DNA from: Nitrospirae bacterium CG2_30_53_67
Lineage (GTDB): Bacteria > CG2-30-53-67
Direction of reading: 5' to 3'
Assembly: GCA_001873285.1 (NCBI GenBank)
Contig: MNYV01000017.1
Coordinates: forward strand, 1 to 52,690
Length of the DNA stretch: 52,690 nt
Shown here: positions 17,825 through 25,719 of the stretch, in pieces
How positions within the stretch are numbered: the first letter of the stretch is position 1
Layout of the letters: the number at the start of each line of letters is the position of its first letter
Notes under the pieces: generated by a model
Told to the model about the DNA's origin: nothing
Database searches by the model: none
The model's input: only the letters and a program-made list of their open reading frames with translations
Position numbers and translations under genes: made by a program

Positions 17825-17908
17825 ATGGGGAAACAATACAACAAAACAGAAAAGAGAAAACGAAGAAAAGCAAGAATCAAACGGCTTAAGCAAAAAAAGA
17901 AAAAATAG
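17825..17908 (+). CDS. Short highly basic micro-protein (27 residues)
   Basis: The frame begins at ATG 17825, five bases after a GAAGGAG ribosome-binding site, and reads MGKQYNKTEKRKRRK, then a Lys/Arg-rich tail to TAG. Most residues are Lys, Arg, Asn or Gln; no membrane segment is present. Such basic peptides resemble small ribosome- or RNA-associated proteins, but I cannot name a family. It lies alone in a 260-base gap between PilZ and the HAD gene, both on the minus strand. The good ribosome-binding site supports translation. Confidence 0.55.
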   Translation: MGKQYNKTEKRKRRKARIKRLKQKKKK

Positions 17909-17917
17909 GAGAGGCTT

Positions 17918-18589
17918 CTAACGAGATACGCCTTGACCGGGAAGAAGTTCCAGAAAATAGATAATAGAAGGGAATTCCGAAGACCCGCGAATGGGCGCCT
18001 GTGTGCTTGGGCGAGCGACAAAAACAAGGTGACGGATACCGGCCTGCCTCGCAGAACGGAGATTGGCTTCGCTGTCTTCGGCCAGAAGCGCACGGTCCTT
18101 ATCAAAACCGAGATGGGACACCAAGGCCTTCCAAAACATAGTATCCTCCTTTGGAACGCCGAAATCATGAGCGGAGATAATCTCATGGAAAAAAGGCCCG
18201 AGAAGGGTCTTCTTCATCTTCAGATCCAGGGTCTTCCCATGCGCATTCGTCACCAGGCAGATTTCCTTTCCTGCATCCCTTAGAAAACACAGAAACCGTT
18301 CTACATAAGGGTGCACCTGGATTAAGTGTTCAACCTGTGTCTTGAGAAAAGGGATGTCGAGACCCAGTTCCTCGGACCAGAAATCAAGATCGGTCCAGTT
18401 CAGCGTCCCTTCCTCTTTTTTGTATCGCGCCGTCAACTCCTTCGCGGCCCTTTCCGTGGAAATGCCGTTGGACTCGGCATACTCCCTCGGAACGAAGACC
18501 TCCCAGAAATAATCATCAAAGTACCGGTCGAGCAGAGTCCCGTCCATATCCAGGAGCACGGTATCGATCTCATCCCACGGCAGATGCAT
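17918..18589 (-). CDS. HAD superfamily hydrolase (YrfG-like nucleotidase)
   Basis: This HAD phosphatase of about 223 residues has the catalytic motif LLDMDGTLLD (Asp nucleophile and general acid), a cap domain, motif II CLVTNAHGKT, the catalytic Lys in LKMKKTLLGPFF and the acidic motif LLAEDSEANLRSA. The segment DRYFDDYFWEVFVPREYA strongly resembles the GMP/IMP nucleotidase YrfG. A longer frame starts at 18664 and would overlap the GroES gene. ATG 18589, giving MHLPWDEIDTVLLDMDG, is preceded by a AAAGGGA ribosome-binding site and avoids the overlap. Confidence 0.88.
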   Translation of the reverse strand: MHLPWDEIDTVLLDMDGTLLDRYFDDYFWEVFVPREYAESNGISTERAAKELTARYKKEEGTLNWTDLDFWSEELGLDIPFLKTQVEHLIQVHPYVERFLCFLRDAGKEICLVTNAHGKTLDLKMKKTLLGPFFHEIISAHDFGVPKEDTMFWKALVSHLGFDKDRALLAEDSEANLRSARQAGIRHLVFVARPSTQAPIRGSSEFPSIIYFLELLPGQGVSR

Positions 18590-18641
18590 GAATTCATTCC
18601 CTTTCTCATGGAGCAGGCGTCCTTTCGAAGGGGATAGGAAT

Positions 18642-18956
18642 CTACAGAGTCCCCAAAATATCACGCTCCCGGACCATCACAAACTCCTCCCCCTTCACCT
18701 TAACCTCATCCACGCCGAATCTTCTGAAAAGGATCTTATCGTCAGGCTTCACCTCGATTTTAATGAATTTCTTCTCTCCGGTCAGGTTTCCCTTCTTGTC
18801 CCTCTCCTCTTCGTAACATCCTCTCCCTGCTGCCACAACGATTCCCCGCGTCGGCTTCTCCTTTGCAGAATCCGGAATCAAGATCCCACCGGAAGAACGA
18901 TTCTCGGAAGGTTCGGGCTTGATGAGCACCCAATCGTTCAAAGGACGTATTTTCAT
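18642..18956 (-). CDS. Solitary second GroES/Cpn10-like co-chaperonin
   Basis: This 104-residue Cpn10-fold protein has the family frame IRPLNDWVLIKPEP, the mobile-loop region with GGILIPDSAKEKPTRGIVVAAG, and a C-terminal LFRRFGVDEVKVKGEEFVMVRERDILGTL. Between strands it carries a charged insertion (YEEERDKKGNLTGEKKFIKIEV, about 49-70) that ordinary GroES lacks. There is no groEL next to it; the groESL pair is at 39.3-41.3 kb. It may pair with the same GroEL for other substrates, or have another role. Confidence 0.85.
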   Translation of the reverse strand: MKIRPLNDWVLIKPEPSENRSSGGILIPDSAKEKPTRGIVVAAGRGCYEEERDKKGNLTGEKKFIKIEVKPDDKILFRRFGVDEVKVKGEEFVMVRERDILGTL

Positions 18957-19081
18957 GGTAGAAATCCCTCCTTCATAATGATTGCAAACAAAATACCTTG
19001 AATATGATCATTCATAACAAAAAATCCATCAAATGGCAAGCTGGTTTTCAACTTCTTTTATTTTTTATGTTTTATTTTTTA

Positions 19082-19110
19082 TTGACAAGGAAAGAATGAT
19101 TTTATATAGT
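19082..19110 (+). promoter_or_regulatory. Sigma70 promoter for the tRNA array
   Basis: TTGACA (19082-19087) and TATAGT (19105-19110) are 17 bases apart, about 110 bases ahead of tRNA-Lys, in an AT-rich non-coding region that starts at 18957. Confidence 0.65.
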
Positions 19111-19220
19111 TATTTTTTCTTTAGAAAGATCTTAAAGGCTTCCGGTCGGAAGAAAATTCCTTTTTGTGTTTGCAGAACGCATCATGCAATTTTAACCGCT
19201 CCCGGAGGATATTCATACTT

Positions 19221-19296
19221 GGGCCGTTAGCTCAGCTGGTAGAGCACCGCCCTTTTAAGGCGGGTGCCGTTGGTTCGAATCCAACACGGCTCACCA
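19221..19296 (+). tRNA. tRNA-Lys (TTT)
   Basis: The acceptor stem GGGCCGT pairs with ACGGCTC, with an encoded CCA end. The anticodon arm is CCGCC-CTTTTAA-GGCGG with anticodon TTT. The D-arm (TAGCTCAGCTGGTAGAGCA) and T-arm (GTTCGAATC loop) are standard. It opens the array. Confidence 0.97.
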
Positions 19297-19388
19297 AAGA
19301 AAAAGGGGGGGGCAAAACATTCACGGACAGGGGCATAACCTGAGAATTTTTTGCCCTCTGAGAAGAAAATGATAAGATCATATATGCC

Positions 19389-19466
19389 GTCCCCATCGTC
19401 TAGCCTGGCCCAGGACACCGCCCTTTCACGGCGACGACGGGGGTTCAAATCCCCCTGGGGACGCCA
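19389..19466 (+). tRNA. tRNA-Glu (TTC)
   Basis: The acceptor GTCCCCA pairs with TGGGGAC, with discriminator G and encoded CCA. The anticodon loop CTTTCAC carries TTC. The outermost pair of the anticodon stem (CCGCC against GGCGA) is a mismatch, a minor oddity. The T-arm is GGGGGTTCAAATCCCCC. Confidence 0.94.
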
Positions 19467-19500
19467 AACAAAAAATTCAAATTTCAAAACTTAGAAGAGA

Positions 19501-19585
19501 GGGCAGATAGCTCAGATGGGAGAGCATCCCGGTTACGACCGGGAGGGTCACGGGCCACTGAGCAACATGTTCGATCAGAAAGAAC
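19501..19585 (+). pseudogene. Degenerate tRNA-like sequence (Arg-ACG-like loop)
   Basis: The first 45 bases look like a tRNA (GGGCAGATAGCTCAGATGGG, D-arm, then anticodon arm TCCCGG-TTACGA-CCGGGA). The arm has a 6-bp stem and 6-base loop, or an 8-base loop if only 5 bp pair, instead of 5/7. No matching 3' acceptor strand or CCA follows, and the T-arm is disrupted, with a stray GTTCGATC at 19569-19576. It sits directly before the tRNA-Val that it resembles outside the anticodon arm. Confidence 0.65.
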
Positions 19586-19661
19586 GGGCGGGTAGCTCAG
19601 CTGGGAGAGCATCGGCCTTACAAGCCGGGGGTCACAGGTTCAATCCCTGTTCCGCCTACCA
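19586..19661 (+). tRNA. tRNA-Val (TAC)
   Basis: The acceptor GGGCGGG pairs with TCCGCCT (two G-U pairs), with CCA encoded. The anticodon arm is TCGGC-CTTACAA-GCCGG with anticodon TAC. The T-arm is ACAGG-TTCAATC-CCTGT. Confidence 0.95.
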
Positions 19662-19693
19662 AGTAATAAGAATTTGAAATTTCAAATTTCAAA

Positions 19694-19937
19694 CCTGCAT
19701 ATTCAGTTGGTTAGAACGTCCCGGTTGTGACCGGGAAGGTCGCTTAGTGGTCCTGTTCGTAAATATGGTAACGTACCGAGAGTGCCGTAGGGCGGCATCA
19801 TCAAGGCGCGCGACTGAGGCGTACCCCCTGCGGTACGTCGCAAGGAGCGGAACGCCGAGGAGGCCGCCCTACGGCACTCGAATGCGACCGTATTTACGAA
19901 TAGGACCACTTAGTCCCATCAACCCCGAGCAGGATAG
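19694..19937 (+). pseudogene. Degenerate tRNA-like sequence (His-GTG-like loop), split by a MITE
   Basis: The left part (19694-19746) has the same D-arm as the downstream tRNA-Asp (TTCAGTTGGTTAGAACGTC, one base different at its start) and an anticodon arm TCCCGG-TTGTGA-CCGGGA. The MITE 19747-19909 interrupts the T-arm region. After it, the sequence resumes and ends CGAGCAGG, which pairs with the 5' CCTGC. Removing the MITE and one TTA restores a tRNA-sized but imperfect cloverleaf. Confidence 0.6.
19747..19909. mobile_element. Family 2 MITE, copy 1
   Basis: This 163-bp non-coding element has inverted ends GTGGTCCTGTTCGTAAATA and, at the other end, TATTTACGAATAGGACCAC (one change). It is flanked by TTA (19744-19746 and 19910-19912), a 3-bp target duplication. 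Internal GTGCCGTAGGGCGGC and its inverse near the right end extend the hairpin. No transposase is encoded. TNA target duplications are typical of some IS5-family (IS1031-type) elements, so a non-autonomous relative is possible. Confidence 0.85.
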
Positions 19938-19942
19938 CTGGG

Positions 19943-20019
19943 GGGGCGGTAGTTCAGTTGGTTAGAACGTCGGCCTGTCACGCCGAAGGTCACGGGTTCG
20001 ACCCCCGTCCGCCCCGCCA
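19943..20019 (+). tRNA. tRNA-Asp (GTC)
   Basis: The acceptor GGGGCGG pairs with CCGCCCC, with discriminator G and encoded CCA. The anticodon arm is TCGGC-CTGTCAC-GCCGA with anticodon GTC. The T-arm is CGGGTTCGACCCCCG. It closes the array. Confidence 0.97.
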
Positions 20020-20046
20020 GATATTCTGCTCTCTCTCCTGAAGGAC

Positions 20047-21509
<1,463 letters not shown>

Positions 21510-21524
21510 TCAAGAATGGATGGA

Positions 21525-23096
21525 TTACAAACGGGCCACCCGGACATCCACTACATTGGGAAGACCGGACAGTTTTTTCAAGAGATTCTTATCCACAGGA
21601 CTGTCGACATTCACGATAGAAATGGCCTTGCCTCCCGGCTCCTCCCGTCCGAATTGCATACGGGCGATGTTGATCCCGGCATCGGCCAGGGCTATTCCCA
21701 CGCTGCCGATCACACCCGGTTTATCATGATTCCGGAAAATGAGCATCTCCCCTTCCGGTATGGCCTCAAGGGGCATCCCGTCCACCATGACGATCCTGGG
21801 GTCTTTGTTGTTGAACAAGGTCCCGGAAATAGAGTTCCGGCCGTATTTCCCACGAATGGTGACCATAATCTTGTTCTGAAAATTCGGCCTTTCGCTCGAC
21901 TTGATTTCAGATATCCTGATACCCAGGTCTTTGGCCAGAAAGGGGGCGCTCACGTAGTTGACATCCGTAAAGTTCGAGAGGAACCCTTTGAGAATTCCAT
22001 TGGAAACAGGATCAGTATTCAATGCCGAGGCATCTCCGAAAAACTCCATGATCACCTCGTCGGCCCTTCCGTCGGCTACCTGGCCGAGGAAGGATCCGAG
22101 CTTTTCCCCCAGTGAGATATACGGCTGGATCTTTTGGAACTCATCCGCGGAAACGGCGGCCATGTTCCGGGCATTCCTTGCCACACCGGTCTTGAGGTAT
22201 TCCACCATCTGTTTGGCCACCATGACAGCCACGTTCACCTGTGCCTCACTGGTGGATGCCCCGAGATGAGGGGTGACCACCACATTTTCAAGCTGCAGCA
22301 AAGGATTGCCCAAGGGGGGTTCGTTCTCAAATACATCCAAAGCGGCCCCGGCTACTTTACCGCTTTTCAGAGCCTCAAGGAGATCCGCCTCCTTGATGAT
22401 CCCGCCGCGGGCACAGTTCACCAGGCGGACACCATTCTTCATCCTGGATATCGTCTCAGAGTTGATCAGGTATCGTGTTTCGGGCGAGAGCGGAGTATGG
22501 ACCGTAATGATATCGGACTGCGCGTAGATCTCATCAAGCGAGACCAGACTCACGCCCAGGGAACGGGCCATCTCCTCGGTCATGTAAGGATCGTATCCGA
22601 TGACGTTCATACCGAGAGATCTGGCACGCTGGGCCAGGTTCTTCCCGATATTGCCCAGACCGATGACCCCGAGGGTCTTCCCATAGAGTTCAATGCCTGT
22701 AAATTTTTTCTTTTCCCACTTGCCGATCTTCAGGCTCGCCGTGGCCTCAGGGATATTGCGGCACATGGACATGATCATAGCCAGGGTATGCTCCGCCGTG
22801 GTGATGGTGTTCCCTCCGGGCGTGTTCATGACCACAATCCCCTTGCGGCTGGCGGCGGCGATATCCACATTATCGAGACCCGTTCCGGCGCGTCCCACAA
22901 CCTTCAGCCGGGCTGCATGTTTAAGGAGTCCTTCGGTCACCTTGGTGGCGCTTCGAATCACCAGACCATCGTATTCCCCGATCATCCCGGCAAGTTCCTC
23001 CGCCGGCGTCGATGTTCTGGCGTCGACCTCCATGCCCGCCTCCTTGAAGATGGTTATCCCTTCAGGGGCCAGGTTGTCGCTGATCAGAATCTTCAT
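21525..23096 (-). CDS. serA: D-3-phosphoglycerate dehydrogenase
   Basis: SerA oxidises 3-phosphoglycerate to 3-phosphohydroxypyruvate, entering serine synthesis. This is the long type I form (523 residues). It has a catalytic and NAD-binding core with LGVIGLGNIGKNLAQRA (about 145-161), the NCARGG catalytic Arg region, FENEPP (Glu) and VVTPHLGAST (His). An intervening ASB domain follows, and a C-terminal ACT domain (EMLIFRNHDKPGVIGSVGIALADAGINIARMQFGRE, about 451-486) probably mediates serine feedback. It lies between the aminotransferase (19 bases away) and purA. Confidence 0.97.
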   Translation of the reverse strand: MKILISDNLAPEGITIFKEAGMEVDARTSTPAEELAGMIGEYDGLVIRSATKVTEGLLKHAARLKVVGRAGTGLDNVDIAAASRKGIVVMNTPGGNTITTAEHTLAMIMSMCRNIPEATASLKIGKWEKKKFTGIELYGKTLGVIGLGNIGKNLAQRARSLGMNVIGYDPYMTEEMARSLGVSLVSLDEIYAQSDIITVHTPLSPETRYLINSETISRMKNGVRLVNCARGGIIKEADLLEALKSGKVAGAALDVFENEPPLGNPLLQLENVVVTPHLGASTSEAQVNVAVMVAKQMVEYLKTGVARNARNMAAVSADEFQKIQPYISLGEKLGSFLGQVADGRADEVIMEFFGDASALNTDPVSNGILKGFLSNFTDVNYVSAPFLAKDLGIRISEIKSSERPNFQNKIMVTIRGKYGRNSISGTLFNNKDPRIVMVDGMPLEAIPEGEMLIFRNHDKPGVIGSVGIALADAGINIARMQFGREEPGGKAISIVNVDSPVDKNLLKKLSGLPNVVDVRVARL

Positions 23097-23115
23097 GTTT
23101 AATCCTCACATTCTC

Positions 23116-24258
23116 TTATACTTCAAAAAGGACCTTCTCTGCTGCGCGTAAGCCCGCACCGAGTTCAAAGGAATACCCGAATTCCTTGAGTCCTCTCTCT
23201 ACGGAAGCCACGGCATTGATCACGTCCAGCACGTCCGCATAGCCGAGATGGGCGACCCGGATGACCTTCCCCTTGAGCTTGTCCTGCCCTCCGGCAATGG
23301 TTACACCATAATGATCCCGCAATTTTTTGTTGAAGGCCCCGCCATCGATACCGTCCGGCAGATAGACGCCGGTTACGGAATTGCTCGGAGAGTCCACGGC
23401 CAGGAGACGAAGCCCCAAGGCCCGAAAGGCCTCACGCGTGGCGTGAGCAAGCTTCTCATGCCGGGCGAAGATCTGCTTCAGCCCCTCCTGCTTCATCATC
23501 TCCAAAACCTTTCTCAGACCGATGATCATTGAAACCGGGCTGGTGAAGTTGGTCTGCCCGGTCTCGGCCTTGGCCTTTTCCTTCCTGAGGTTGAAATAGA
23601 AACGGGGGCATTTGGCGGACTCGTTGAAACGCCAGGCCTTGTCGCTGACACTGAGGAATGCCGCACCGGGAGGGAGCATGAGCGCCTTCTGAGAGCCGGT
23701 GATACAGATGTCGATCCCCCATTCATCCACAGGAAGGTCCACCACCCCGAGCGCCGTAATGGCATCCACGACCAGGATGGTATGCTCCCGCTTGCGGACA
23801 ATCTCCGCGATCTCCTTGACCGGATGGGCCACGGCCGTACAAGTCTCACTCGCCTGAACGTAAACCGCCTTGATGGACGGGTCTTTTTCAAGGGCCTCTC
23901 GAACGGCATCAGGTTTCACGGCCTCGCCCCAGGGGACGTCGATGTTGACCGGGGTCACTCCGTAGGCGTGGCAGATCTCGGCCCAGCGCTCCCCGAACTT
24001 CCCGCCGCGGACGCAGACGGCACGATCCCCAGGGGAGAGGAAATTGGTGACCGCGGCCTCCATGCCGCCGGTCCCTGATGAACTCAGAATCAACACCGTA
24101 TTCTTAGTCTGGAATAACCACTTCAGCCCTTCCAGTACCTCCTTTAAAATAGCAGCGAATTCCGGAGACCGGTGGTGAATCACCGGCTCCGACATGACCG
24201 AAAGAACCTCCGGCGGGACCGGTGTAGGTCCTGGGGCAAGCAGATATTTCTTTTTCAT
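23116..24258 (-). CDS. Class V aminotransferase (serine/alanine-glyoxylate or phosphoserine type)
   Basis: This 380-residue PLP enzyme starts KKYLLAPGPTPVPPEVLS, followed by HHRSPEFAAI, which is the signature of the serine-pyruvate/alanine-glyoxylate aminotransferase group. The PLP Lys is in CITGSQKALMLPPG (about 187-200) and the PLP-ring Asp in LVVDAITALG. With serA directly downstream, it most likely serves serine synthesis as the phosphohydroxypyruvate transaminase, replacing a classical SerC; this is inference. A sigma70 promoter lies about 70 bases upstream. Confidence 0.92.
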   Translation of the reverse strand: MKKKYLLAPGPTPVPPEVLSVMSEPVIHHRSPEFAAILKEVLEGLKWLFQTKNTVLILSSSGTGGMEAAVTNFLSPGDRAVCVRGGKFGERWAEICHAYGVTPVNIDVPWGEAVKPDAVREALEKDPSIKAVYVQASETCTAVAHPVKEIAEIVRKREHTILVVDAITALGVVDLPVDEWGIDICITGSQKALMLPPGAAFLSVSDKAWRFNESAKCPRFYFNLRKEKAKAETGQTNFTSPVSMIIGLRKVLEMMKQEGLKQIFARHEKLAHATREAFRALGLRLLAVDSPSNSVTGVYLPDGIDGGAFNKKLRDHYGVTIAGGQDKLKGKVIRVAHLGYADVLDVINAVASVERGLKEFGYSFELGAGLRAAEKVLFEV

Positions 24259-24326
24259 GACCTCCCTTTCTTAACCTTTCTTATTAAATTTAACCGTCTT
24301 TTTCCGGCGATATGACAGAAGTTAAA

Positions 24327-24355
24327 TTGTTAACATAGGGGTTTTTTATTGTCAA
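24327..24355 (-). promoter_or_regulatory. Sigma70 promoter for the aminotransferase-serA-purA run
   Basis: On the minus strand, TTGACA (24355-24350) and TAACAA (24332-24327) are 17 bases apart. The -35 match is perfect and the -10 moderate. The predicted start is about 60 bases before the gene. Confidence 0.6.
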
Positions 24356-24371
24356 GACAAAACCCAGACGC

Positions 24372-24399
24372 GGGTGCGCGACAAATTTGTCGCAGACCC
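24372..24399. repeat. Family 3 repeat, ends-only copy
   Basis: The 28 bases are two family 3 ends joined head to head: GGGTGCGCGACAAAT followed by TTTGTCGCAGACCC. The centre is a perfect 16-bp palindrome (24378-24393). The same ends border the 27528-27689 element. It lies between the EamA transporter stop and the aminotransferase promoter. Confidence 0.6.
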
Positions 24400-24440
24400 C
24401 CCAGACGCTACCCCTGAATAGGGCCTTTTCAAATCACTTT

Positions 24441-25295
24441 TCAGATCGTCACGGAGGCCGCCGGCTCCGTGGTCTGCAGCCGGTCCTTAATCAGCCATAA
24501 GCCGCCTGCAATAATCAATCCCCCGCCGGCCCAGGCGAGGGGGTGCGGAACCTCCCCCCAAAAAACATAGCCATAGATCACGGATACAATGACCGTTAAA
24601 TAGCCGGCCGAGGCCACGGCCGGCGCGCGGTCCCTCTGGTACGCCAGGGTCATCAGGAGCTGGCCCAGACTGGCAAAGAGCGCCGCCCCGGAGAGAAAGA
24701 ACCACTGCCGGAGGTCAGGCATCACGAATGTTGGAAGGACCGGGAACGAAGTCAAAACGGCCGTCAGCAAAGTAAAGTTGAACACGATAACCAGAGGCGA
24801 GTCCGTGGCATTGAGACGCCGGACCAAAAGATGGGCCATGGCCGAAGCCGCTGATGCCCCGAGGGCCACCCAGGCGGCTGTGGGCCAGGCCATGGCCGGC
24901 TTCATGATCACGGCTACACCGGTCAGACCGGCAAAAATGGCGATCCATGCCGATCTCGGGGTCCTCTCTCCGATGACAAACGGAGCGAGGAGTGAAAGGA
25001 TCAGCGGATGCGAACTCCCGATGAACATGCACTCGGCAAGCGGCATGTGGGTCAGGGCATAAAAAGATCCGGTCATGGCCGCCATCCCGAAAAGGGTTCG
25101 GAAGAACATGACGTGCCCCGCCCTGACCCAAAGAGGTTTTTTACGCAATCGGACAAACAGAAACAGGAGAGGGATGGAGATTAAACAACGCAGGAAGACC
25201 AATTCCATCGGAGAGATCCCCGGACCCACCGCCTTGATCAGCGCGGACATGGTCGCAAAGCAGACGGAAGCAAAAAGCATGAAGATAATGCCCAT
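24441..25295 (-). CDS. EamA/DMT family transporter
   Basis: This 284-residue inner-membrane protein has ten predicted helices in two EamA repeats (about 3-137 and 148-272). The repeats are recognisable by FATMSALIKAVG, ELVFLRCLISIPLLF and the second-repeat PAVASAGYLTVIVSVIYGYVFWGEVPHPLAWAGGGLIIAGGLWL. Members of the drug/metabolite transporter superfamily export amino acids, nucleotide-type metabolites or unknown solutes. Nothing here fixes the substrate. Proximity to the serine genes is only suggestive. Confidence 0.9.
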   Translation of the reverse strand: MGIIFMLFASVCFATMSALIKAVGPGISPMELVFLRCLISIPLLFLFVRLRKKPLWVRAGHVMFFRTLFGMAAMTGSFYALTHMPLAECMFIGSSHPLILSLLAPFVIGERTPRSAWIAIFAGLTGVAVIMKPAMAWPTAAWVALGASAASAMAHLLVRRLNATDSPLVIVFNFTLLTAVLTSFPVLPTFVMPDLRQWFFLSGAALFASLGQLLMTLAYQRDRAPAVASAGYLTVIVSVIYGYVFWGEVPHPLAWAGGGLIIAGGLWLIKDRLQTTEPAASVTI

Positions 25296-25409
25296 GACCC
25301 ACCATAAGATTTTAAAGATTCATGATATATTAAGGGTCTCATAACAATTTTAAGACCGTTAATGAAGTTGAAATCATAACATAAGATTTGGATAAACCAT
25401 CAAGGAAAA

Positions 25410-25631
25410 ATGCACAGTCCCCCTCCGGCCATTCTTCCAGAACCCCATATTTCCTCTCTTGAGGAGACTTGGACGTTACACAAGCTGGGGCTGTTTCAGG
25501 AGATCTGCAGAAGCCTGAAGACCAGCAACTGCATCGAGTCGCTCATGTCCCTGATCGGTCAGAAGCTGGGCATCGAATGGGTATGTTACCCCAAACACCC
25601 CTCTGTCTGTTTTTCCTTGAAGTTTTTCTAA
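25410..25631 (+). CDS. Short ORF, possibly the 5' fragment of a sensor protein
   Basis: ATG 25410 with AAGGA four bases upstream opens a 73-codon frame. Its middle (LGLFQEICRSLKTSNCIESLMSLIGQKLGIEW) resembles the amphipathic N-terminal helix of GAF domains, after which the frame becomes unlike any domain (VCYPKHPSVCFSLKFF) and stops. It may be a truncated remnant of a GAF/response-regulator gene or a chance frame. The 25296-25719 gap around it shows no other gene and no recognisable riboswitch ahead of the permease. Confidence 0.3.
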   Translation: MHSPPPAILPEPHISSLEETWTLHKLGLFQEICRSLKTSNCIESLMSLIGQKLGIEWVCYPKHPSVCFSLKFF

Positions 25632-25719
25632 TGCCTTGATATAAAAGTTTTAACCATAACGTCTTCGGTGATCACGGCCGTTGTTTTGACGCCATTCTTC
25701 GTCGGGGAAAGGGGACCAC

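Noticed and set aside
19227-19487. 86-codon minus-strand frame through tRNA-Lys and tRNA-Glu (contains WIRTNGTR)
   Set aside because: It is antisense to two real tRNAs; the peptide is the well-known artefact from tRNA complement translation.
19703-19965. Frames on both strands within MITE copy 1
   Set aside because: They follow the inverted repeat and have no ribosome-binding site; similar frames arise in the other copies by the same symmetry.
25560-25719. Possible purine riboswitch ahead of the NCS2-like permease
   Set aside because: No conserved loop sequences or three-stem layout could be found.
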